Of a stretch of DNA of 15,032 nt, positions 8,639 to 15,032 are shown in pieces (the first letter of the stretch is position 1; each line of letters begins with the position of its first letter). The position numbers and the translations under genes are program-made. The notes beneath the pieces are model-generated. The model saw only the letters and a program-made list of their open reading frames with translations. It was not told the origin of the DNA and did no database searches. Origin of the DNA: Parachlorella kessleri (lineage: Eukaryota; Chlorophyta; Trebouxiophyceae; Chlorellales; Chlorellaceae); NCBI GenBank assembly GCA_001598975.1, contig BBXU01001467.1, positions 1 to 15,032 of the forward strand. The letters run 5' to 3'.

Positions 8639-11400
8639 ATGGCGGCCGCCACGAGGGTTCCCAGCGAAAAACCCAACTTCACGGTTGGGACCCTGCGAGC
8701 CGCTATACCCAAGCATTGTTGGCAGCGAAGCGCAATCAAATCTTTTGCATACCTGGCCGTCGACCTGCTGCTAGTGGCCGCTCTTTACTCTGCTTCAACG
8801 CTGATCGATGCTGTCCCTGTGCCGACCTGGGCCAAGTGGGGGGTCCTCTGGCCTGCCTATTGGTGGGCCCAGGGGAACGTGTTATGGGGCGTGTGGGTGA
8901 TAGGTAAGCCCCTTCCTGCCAAGTTGATTCTGGCATGCATGGCCCTGGCTAGATGCCGCGTATGGCTGTGGTGAGCCAACTGATGATGTCAACCATGCCT
9001 TTGCAGGGCATGAAGCTGGTCACCAGGTGGGTAATGTATTGTGGGCTAGGCTGCTTACTAGTGCCTTGGCCCATCAACCCCTCCTGCCTGGGGAGGTGCC
9101 CTTTAACTTGCCTCAAGCAGGGGGGAAATTGTTGCACCGTGCAAGTGTATCTCCTGGAAGTGACTGGGTTCCTGGGTGATTGCAGGCGTTTAGTGAGTGG
9201 GGCTGGCTGAACGACTCAGTCGGACTGGTGCTGCACACCTGCCTCATGGCACCCTACTTCTCATGGTAAGGACCTACTGCTGGTTCAGACCCTTCCGACC
9301 TGCCTGCCAGCGGCACCCTGTGCGAGGCCCAGGTGCCATAGGCGCCTGTCACGCCGGCCCGCGGCATGCAGGCAATCACCTGCTTGGGCCAGCCAGCAGT
9401 CGCTGTTGCGTGCCAAGGCTGCCAAACTCCCTGCTGTATGGCAGCGCTTTCAACACCAGACTCACGCCGCATCCCCACATCCCTCCAGGGCTATCTGGCC
9501 TCCACCCAACGACTGACCCTGCTTCCCCGCGCAGGAAAATCAGCCACCGCCGCCACCACTCCAACTGCAACTCCCTGGACAAGGACGAGGCCTTTGTGCC
9601 CAGCCGCCGCGAGGAGCCGGGCGAGCGCTTTGAGCTGTCCCAGCTGGCCGTCGTGCGCTTTGCCAAGATCTGCGTGTCGCTCACGCTGGGCTGGCCGCTG
9701 TACCTGCTGTTTAACCTGTCGGGCCGTGACTACGGCCGCTACGTGAACCACTTTGACCCCTACGCCCCTGTGTTCTCGTGAGTGGGCGGGAAGTGCAACA
9801 GAGTATGGCTGGGGTGGAGCTTTGGGTTCACATCATGGCCCTTCATTGCTGGGTGCATGCTGGCAAAAGCCTGTGTTGTGCTGTGCAGTTGATGACATGG
9901 TGGCGTCTTGACTGACAAAATGAGTGCAAAATGCAGTGCTGAAAGTACGGCAAGGGGTGGGGTGCGGGACAGCCAGGTTGCGTACAAAGGTGCTACCAAA
10001 TTGCCAGGACCCAAACCTGTGACACAGTGCTGACCTCTGCCAGTGCACCCTGTCCTTCGGAATTTCCCCGTCCTAGCTTTGTTCCCTGTCCTAGCTTCGC
10101 TCTTAAGCCTTTTCTCGTCGCCCTGACTGCAGCAAGAGCGAGAGGTGGCAGGTGATGCTGACTGACGCCGCCTACGTGGGTTGGTGCTACGCCCTGGGGC
10201 TGGCGGCCAAGGCCTGGGGCTGGGGCTGGCTGATGAAGGCGTACGGGATGCCCATCGCCTGGCTGTACTTTTGGCTGGTGCTGGTCACGCTGCTGCATCA
10301 CACACACCCTGGTGAGTCTAGTCTAGTCTTACGGCTTTCCGCCACCCTTGCGGGTCAGTCACAATCACACCCAGGTGACAGCGCCATCATGAGCCTGGCA
10401 TTGGCCAGGCTCCTGACTGCTGTGGTGGTCCGCCGCTGGGCACGGTGCTCTGCTGCTGTCCGTGGTCCTCTACTGCTGTGCTGGATGCTCTGCGGCTCAC
10501 GCAAAGGCAAGTGAGCGCGTGCGCATCGGCGGATGAGGGGACGTGAAGCCTATAGGAGTTGCGGCGGCAGTGCCAAGGTCGGTTTAGGCAATCTTGAAGG
10601 CTGGCATGTCCTGCCGCCAGTATGGTGAATGACCATGTACCTCCCTATCTGTTCCCTACGGTGCTGGGACCTGGGGGCTCATGCCTCGTCTCCTGTGCCT
10701 GTGCAGCCCTGCCCCGCTACACTGACGCGGAGTGGGACTGGCTGCGTGGTGCGCTGTCCACCGTGGATCGCAACTATGGCGCCCTGACCCACCTGCACCA
10801 CCGCATCGGCGACACCCACGTGCTGCACCACCTGTTCTCCCAGATCCCCCACTACCATGCCCTGGTGAGGGATGAGAGGGTCTGCGGAGGCCTCGGTAGT
10901 GCAGTTGGTTGTTGTGCTGATCCACTGAAGGACTAGTAGTGAACATGAGCAGCGGCTACTGTCCGGTGCAGCAATAGGTGTCTGCTCCCCATTGGTATCA
11001 AGTCACGCTGGGCAGCAGTAAGTACGACACGATCTGCTGTCGAGCGCGTGCTGCTGCCTGCACACTGGAGGGAGTGGAGCCGACGGACACTACAGTATTG
11101 CTACCGTCCAGCAGGCTGGGATATTTCTTACAACCTCTGTTTCTTACAACCTCTGGCTGCATTCGGCATGGCCGCACAGCCTCATGCCACGGTGTGTCTC
11201 AGGCCGCGTGCTGGCTCAGCATGCTGCGCTGCGCTGCGCATGCTGTGCAGGAGGCCACCGAGGCCATCAAGCCCATCCTGGGGCCCTACTACCGATACGA
11301 TGGCCGCAACATCCTGGTGGCGCTCTGGGACGACTGGCGGACCACCAGCTACGTGGCCCCCGACTCGCAGGGCAGCGGGGTTCTGTGGTTCCGCAAGTAG
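8639..11400 (+). CDS. FAD2: FAD2-type omega-6 (delta-12) fatty acid desaturase
   Basis: This integral membrane di-iron enzyme inserts the delta-12 double bond into oleoyl chains on phosphatidyl lipids, normally in the ER. Seven exons: 8639-8903, 9007-9026, 9186-9265, 9535-9777, 10133-10311, 10707-10864 and 11251-11400; 1095 nt, 364 residues, all GT-AG and in phase. The N-terminus [21 protein letters not shown] matches the FAD2 pattern, followed by TM segments. The three histidine boxes are HEAGH (90-94), HRRHH (126-130) and HVLHH (300-304). HRRHH separates it from omega-3 enzymes (HRTHH), and plastid FAD6 has quite different boxes. [30 protein letters not shown] and [18 protein letters not shown] are further family signatures. 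Oddities are Ala in place of the usual Cys in box 1, Leu where most FAD2 have Ala in box 3, and box 1 lying inside a 20-nt microexon. The C-terminus ends in LWFRK and lacks the plant YNNKL-like ER retrieval tail. The ATG context (AAGATGGC) is good. Confidence 0.93.
10068..10103 (+). repeat. 18-bp imperfect tandem duplication in desaturase intron 4
   Basis: CCGTCCTAGCTTTGTTCC (10068-10085) is followed at once by CTGTCCTAGCTTCGCTCT (10086-10103). It lies about 30 bases before the exon 5 acceptor, in the region where the branch point and polypyrimidine tract would be expected. Confidence 0.75.
11124..11155 (+). repeat. 16-bp perfect tandem duplication in desaturase intron 6
   Basis: TTTCTTACAACCTCTG occurs twice head to tail (11124-11139 and 11140-11155) about 95 bases before the last exon. 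The identity implies a recent event. Confidence 0.85.
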
Positions 11401-12204
11401 GGTATGGTAGAGTGCGGGGTGGTGGCTGTAGGGCTGGCCAGAGCTTGGCGCACGCCCGGCGGACCAGCGGGGGTTGTCGGGCTGCCGAGGTGGGCTTTGC
11501 AGGGTGGTGGAGTGCTCTTGATGATGAGTAATAGGAGTCCAGACTGCACTTAGCACCCGAGCGGGCTGGATGGGTTGGCGGGAAGCCTCAGTGGCTGGGT
11601 GGCTTACCCGATGTTGTGCTTTTGTCCCCAAGTGGCCATCCCATTGCATGCCTCATACCTGCACATGGATGGGTCTGCAACTGCACCGCCTCAGCTTCAT
11701 CTGTGCTACCGCGCTGGTTGTGGCAGTCTGCTAGGGAACTCAATGTCTCAAATAGATCTGGGGTAGGTCTTCCTGCGGCCGCATCAACTGCTGAGACCTG
11801 GCATGCCATCTGCTCACCTGTTGCTCTACATGCAGAACTGCAGCACTACTAATGCTTGCCAGCACTTGACCAATTGCCTTGCTGCCTGGCCTGGTATTAT
11901 TGCACAGTACCATGTTTGATATATAGCGTGGTCGAGTATCCCATTGCTGGCTACCTACTTGGGATGATCATTTAGTGTGTCTGATCTTCCCTCTAAGCCG
12001 TGCATTCCTTCCCCTTATGCTTGTAGGTGGTCTAGGTTAGTCAGGCTCTGTCTTCAGAGGCTAGCTTCTTTTCTATACTTATCTTTTCCCAGCATGGCAG
12101 GGGCTTGCTGTGGCACCTGTGGCGGAGACAAGCAAGTCTCTTGCTCTGTATCATAATTTGATACTGGTACCCGCACAATGTGATGTCCTAGCTGTCACCA
12201 CCAG

Positions 12205-12209
12205 TGTAA
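12205..12209 (+). terminator. Candidate polyadenylation signal TGTAA for the desaturase
   Basis: The pentamer lies 805 bases after the TAG at 11398-11400, within the normal range of algal 3' UTRs. I saw no earlier plus-strand TGTAA after the stop. Confidence 0.45.
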
Positions 12210-12274
12210 TACATGTCATCACCCAGCATAGGGCCAGGCCTGCAGCCCAACTATTAAGCCACGATGTCTTATTC

Positions 12275-12279
12275 TTACA
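12275..12279 (-). terminator. Candidate polyadenylation signal TGTAA for the carotenoid isomerase-like gene
   Basis: TTACA on the plus strand reads TGTAA on the minus strand, about 936 bases after the stop at 13215-13217. If used, the 3' UTR would contain the whole 43-bp minisatellite and both 35-bp repeats. Confidence 0.35.
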
Positions 12280-12538
12280 AGCTTGTTAAGAGGCGCTCAC
12301 ACCGCACCATTATATGTATCACTTCCAGTGTAGACATCCGTGCCTGGCGGGTTCACAGGCTGAGCAAGTTTAGTTTCCCCCCTCCAGTTTTTCCCCCTCC
12401 TCCTAACAAGGGGGGAGGTTATTCTGGCAGAGGCTTGAGTATAGCACCACTAGGCGAACACAAGTGATCGCTCTTAAGGATCCGAATGCAAGTCCAGCAC
12501 ACAACCCCCCGCACTAACGAGCATAACTGCATAGACCC

Positions 12539-12854
12539 CTGTCAGCCCAGTATGCCCATACCTCCTTTCTGATCACATTACCTGCCACCCTAAATAAATT
12601 CATTTGATAGATACACGGGCTGCAATGCTTCCCTAAACTAGGCACAATCAACTTCTGGGTTGACAAGCTGACTCCGTAGACGTCAGAAAAGTCAAAAGAA
12701 TTGCAGTGCAACAGGAAAATCGGTGAGGTAGTATCCCAGCCAGGTACCCACACCCTCCAAGCGCCCTATCATGAGAGCGGGGCAGCATGGCATCGGTCCG
12801 TCAGCCTTGTAACACCACCCTGTCAGCCCAGTATACCCATACCTCCTCTCTGAT
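12539..12854. repeat. 35-bp direct repeat pair spaced 281 bp
   Basis: CTGTCAGCCCAGTATGCCCA, continuing to 12573, recurs at 12820-12854 with two substitutions. Weaker similarity extends about 20 bases further downstream (ACCTGCCACCCTA against ATGCCAGCCCTTT). No inverted repeats or target-site duplications flank them. Confidence 0.75.
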
Positions 12855-12909
12855 TGCAATGCCAGCCCTTTTAGCAAATCCCAACTGAGTTGGTCCACAA
12901 GGGTTGGGT

Positions 12910-13240
12910 GATCAGGCCGCGAGGCTGAAGCTCCTCCAGGAGGGTCGATTAGTCATCAGGCCGCGAGGCTGAAGCTCCTCCAGGAGGGTTAATTAGTCAT
13001 CAGGCCACGAGCTGAAGCTCCTCCTGGAGGGTTGATTAGTCATCAGGCCACGAGCTGAAGCTCCTCCTGGAGGGTTAATTAGTCATCAGGCCACGAGCTG
13101 AAGCTCCTCCAGGAGGGTTGATTAGTCATCAGGCCACGAGCTGAAGCTCCTCCTGGAGGGTTAATTAGTCATCAGGCCACGAGCTGAAGCTCCTCCTGGA
13201 GGGTTAATTAGTCATCAGGCCACGAGCTGAAGCTCCTCCA
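12910..13240. repeat. 43/44-bp minisatellite, eight copies, including the stop codon of the CRTISO-like gene
   Basis: Units start at 12910, 12954, 12998, 13041, 13084, 13127, 13170 and 13213. The first two are 44 bp (GGCCGCGAGGCTGAAG) and the next five 43 bp (GGCCACGAGCTGAAG). The eighth is partial: it is the genuine coding end of the gene, and its first 27 bases match units 3-7 exactly before it diverges. On the minus strand each unit carries the codons EELQLVA, or a relic of them, then TGATGA. Each also has the 11-bp palindrome CCTCC-(A/T)-GGAGG, whose centre base varies between units. Confidence 0.92.
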
Positions 13241-14943
13241 GCAAGGACAGGTGGGAGGAGACGGGTGCCAGGGTGTTGGCGCAGATCATGCCGCTGGCAG
13301 CTGCAGCTGGCACTCCGATGCCTGGCATGCACGAGTCCCCACACCTGCACACAAGGGGAGCCTGGCCTGGGCAGCACTTCAAAAGCTGACCCTGACAGCT
13401 CCTCAGCCCCACTGCCAGCCTCGACAACCATGCCACCTGCCCACGTGTCTCACCACTCATCAAGCCGGCTCCTGACTGTCTGAGTTTAATATGCACCTTC
13501 CTATCCCACGTCGTCAAAACATACAAGATGACAAGAAAGATGAGAACCACACATAGGAACACAAAAGGCACACCGGCAACAATGGGGTATATGCCCGCAA
13601 ACGCACCCTCCCTCATATCATAATATATGCCCCCCTGCCACATGACTCACAAATGGGTCGGCGGGGTGCCCCCTCCCCCCACCCCCCGCCCAACACACAC
13701 ACACGCCACCACCACAATATTCTTCAGGGTTTTTCTTCATTTACTTTACTACAGCATAGCTAGAATTGACTAGCTTCGCCAAAAGAAAGATAACAAGTCC
13801 TATCCTAACCCCCTACCAAGACCCCCCCCACCCGCCCCCCCCCCACCGGCCCCACCACTGCTCCCGTGCACTCGCCTGTACAGGCCCGGCACGGGCGTCT
13901 TGGCCCCCGGGAAGGCCCCCTCCCGGGCACTGATGGCGGGGCCGTACGTGCCCTTGTACCGCCGCAGGTACCGCGCGTGCGTCAGGGGCGTGCCCACTTG
14001 TACTAGCTCCGCCCGCTGGCGGATGTCGGGGATGACTCGCTCCAGGGCCCGCCACAGGCACTGGGACCGCTCCTCCTGCAAAGCGGGGGACTGTATGTGA
14101 GATGCTTGGCAGGCAGCTGGGCTACAAGGTCCAGCTTGGGAATCGCTCCAAGGCCCGCCACAGGCACTGAGGCGGCTCCTCCTGCAGGGATGTGAAATTT
14201 GCCCTCGGTGTGAAGCAGCTTGACAGCGCATATTTGGCCCTGGAGGAACTGGACCAAGGGACTGCAGTGGCAGCGGGGGTACCAGCTAGGCAAGCATGTC
14301 CACTGCAGACAGGAGGCAAGTTCCCAGCACGCATGACCTTCCTCCCCCGTTCCCAGCCCTCCCAACCCTCTCCTTCGTCTGTTGGCATGCCAACCATGCA
14401 GCCCTGGAGCTGCCTAACTGATCACCTTGAGTTGTCGGTACTCTGGGCTTCCCCTCGACAGCCCCTCCCAGATCTCGTACGGCTCGTTGCCCGCGGTGTA
14501 GGCATGAATCACCGCCTTGCCCGGGGGAGCCAGGTGTGGGTCGAAGAGGGAGGGTATAGACACGATGCACACGTTCTGGGGTGCCTGCAGCAGCCCATGG
14601 ACACCCAAGGTGGAGTGTGTATGTTGGGTGAAGGGGGGGTCAATCTGAGCCCCTGTCTAGGCAGCCGCACCGCCACAATCTCGCCTCAAGCCATGCAAGG
14701 CGGGGCGGCTCTGTACATTGGGAAACCATATGTCAGCCACCCATGCGCACCACCGCGCCCCCGGCCACCAATGCGCCCCCCCTGCTTCCCTCACCTCCAA
14801 GTCGTCCCAGTGGTTGACGATGAGGTGGTGGCAGTCGAGGTCCGGGGGAAGACCCGTGGCATCGAAGCCTAGATGCAGGTGCATGAAGGAGCCGGTGCGG
14901 GGGGTGGCCAGGGACTGGGGGGCAAAGGATGGGGGCGCGGCGC
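13215..14943 (-). CDS. Carotenoid isomerase-like (CRTISO-like) FAD-dependent oxidoreductase, C-terminal part
   Basis: This belongs to the phytoene desaturase / carotenoid isomerase / retinol saturase flavoprotein family, plastid-located in plants and algae. Four exons on the minus strand: 14943-14795, 14575-14426, 14075-13876 and 13344-13215, with phases 0, 0, 2. They cover about the last 208 residues; the N-terminal FAD-binding region lies outside the window. Motifs in order: SFMHLHLGFDATGLPPDLD, VCIVSIPSLFDPHLAPPGK, HAYTAGNEPYEIWEGL, VGTPLTHARYLRR, GTYGPAISA, then the C-terminal FAD-contacting CGDSCMPGIGVPAAAASG. The wording is nearer to the plant CRTISO-like oxidoreductases than to classical prolycopene isomerase, so the exact substrate is open. 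The last intron has a GC donor (TACAG then GCGAGT), the choice that yields GLYR-CGDS without extra residues. The acceptor at 14943 is less certain than the others; CCCCCAG at about 14909-14915 is an alternative. The final codons and stop lie in the minisatellite. Confidence 0.88.
13668..13853 (-). repeat. Two C-rich tracts (G-rich on the coding strand) in the last intron of the CRTISO-like gene
   Basis: Tracts at 13668-13690 and 13821-13853 consist of C runs of three to ten separated by one to three bases, with a short (CA)n between them. On the transcribed RNA they are G-rich and fit the G-quadruplex pattern. The second begins only about 23 bases after the GC donor. Confidence 0.7.
14034..14186. 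repeat. Partial duplication of an exon start and its acceptor in a CRTISO-like intron
   Basis: The 47 bp at 14034-14080 (true exon edge plus acceptor TTTGCAG) recur at 14140-14186 inside the intron, 106 bp away, with about six differences. On the minus strand both have GCAG followed by codons reading EERSQCLWRALER (real) or EEPPQCLWRALER (copy). After that the copy diverges and no donor follows in a useful frame. Confidence 0.88.
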
Positions 14944-15032
14944 CTGCAGGCACGCATGCAGGGCCCCAGCATTAGCTAAGGGTGGCATGTAGGCATTGCT
15001 GCATGGCAAGGCGCAGGTGGGAAGTGGGGGAT

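Larger units (their letters stand above)
11401..12904. other. Non-coding interval of convergent 3' ends
   Basis: The stretch follows the desaturase stop and faces the end of the carotenoid isomerase-like gene. No open frame here has a recognisable domain or splice logic. It contains the two TGTAA signals, a C/G-rich patch at 12377-12419 and the 35-bp repeat pair listed separately. It is AT-richer than the exons. Confidence 0.6.

Noticed and set aside
12377..12419. C-rich then G-rich patch considered as a terminator hairpin
   Set aside because: The arms do not pair well in antiparallel orientation, and hairpin terminators are not expected for nuclear mRNA genes.
12264..12898. Small open frames on both strands in the convergent interval
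   Set aside because: No domain, no splice signals, and they run through the 35-bp repeats.
12910..13240. Tandem repeats considered as a CRISPR array or a box C/D snoRNA cluster (TGATGA and CTGA present)
   Set aside because: Units are contiguous without unique spacers, the box C purine is missing, and the sequence is explained by duplication of the neighbouring coding end.
13345..13643. Open frame on the minus strand with a membrane-like stretch (FVFLCVVLIFLVILYVL) running into the last exon of the CRTISO-like gene
   Set aside because: It lies in the last intron. The conserved protein continues from GLYR straight to CGDSC through the acceptor after 13345, so the hydrophobic stretch is most likely chance translation.

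Overview
The window is nuclear DNA of a eukaryotic green alga, most likely a chlorophyte. It is moderately GC-rich and dense with short spliceosomal introns (24 complete introns can be reconstructed). It encodes chloroplast-type proteins with N-terminal targeting extensions, and TGTAA, the algal polyadenylation pentamer, occurs at plausible places. There is no bacterial operon, tRNA, rRNA, CRISPR array or intact transposon.

Layout. (1) 121-1921, minus strand: 5' part of a major facilitator superfamily transporter gene that runs off the left edge. (2) 1922-3100: non-coding. (3) 3101-4229, minus: a five-exon gene for a small, apparently plastid-targeted protein with alanine-rich 11-residue repeats and two membrane segments; I do not recognise the family. 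(4) 4230-4443: a 214-base divergent promoter interval. (5) 4444-7896, plus: nine-exon SufD, the plastid Fe-S scaffold subunit. (6) 7897-8638: SufD 3' region and promoter of the next gene, with a G-rich tract. (7) 8639-11400, plus: seven-exon FAD2-type omega-6 (delta-12) fatty acid desaturase, with the first histidine box inside a 20-nt microexon. (8) 11401-13214: non-coding interval between convergent genes, with two facing TGTAA signals near 12.2 kb and a 43-bp minisatellite. (9) 13215-14943, minus: last four exons of a carotenoid isomerase-like FAD oxidoreductase that continues past the right edge.

How the genes fit together. At least two, and probably three, products act in or on the plastid (SufD, the repeat protein and the CRTISO-like enzyme). 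The desaturase is the extraplastidic type, and the transporter's substrate is unknown. This is an ordinary algal gene neighbourhood, not a co-transcribed pathway. The only plausible shared regulation is the short divergent promoter between the repeat protein and SufD.

Most noteworthy: the unrecognised repeat protein; three GC-AG introns among 24; and three independent places where a short piece of a real exon, with its splice acceptor or stop codon, has been tandemly copied into neighbouring non-coding DNA. Exon boundaries come from splice consensus, reading phase and family conservation. All phases close, but no transcript evidence was available.
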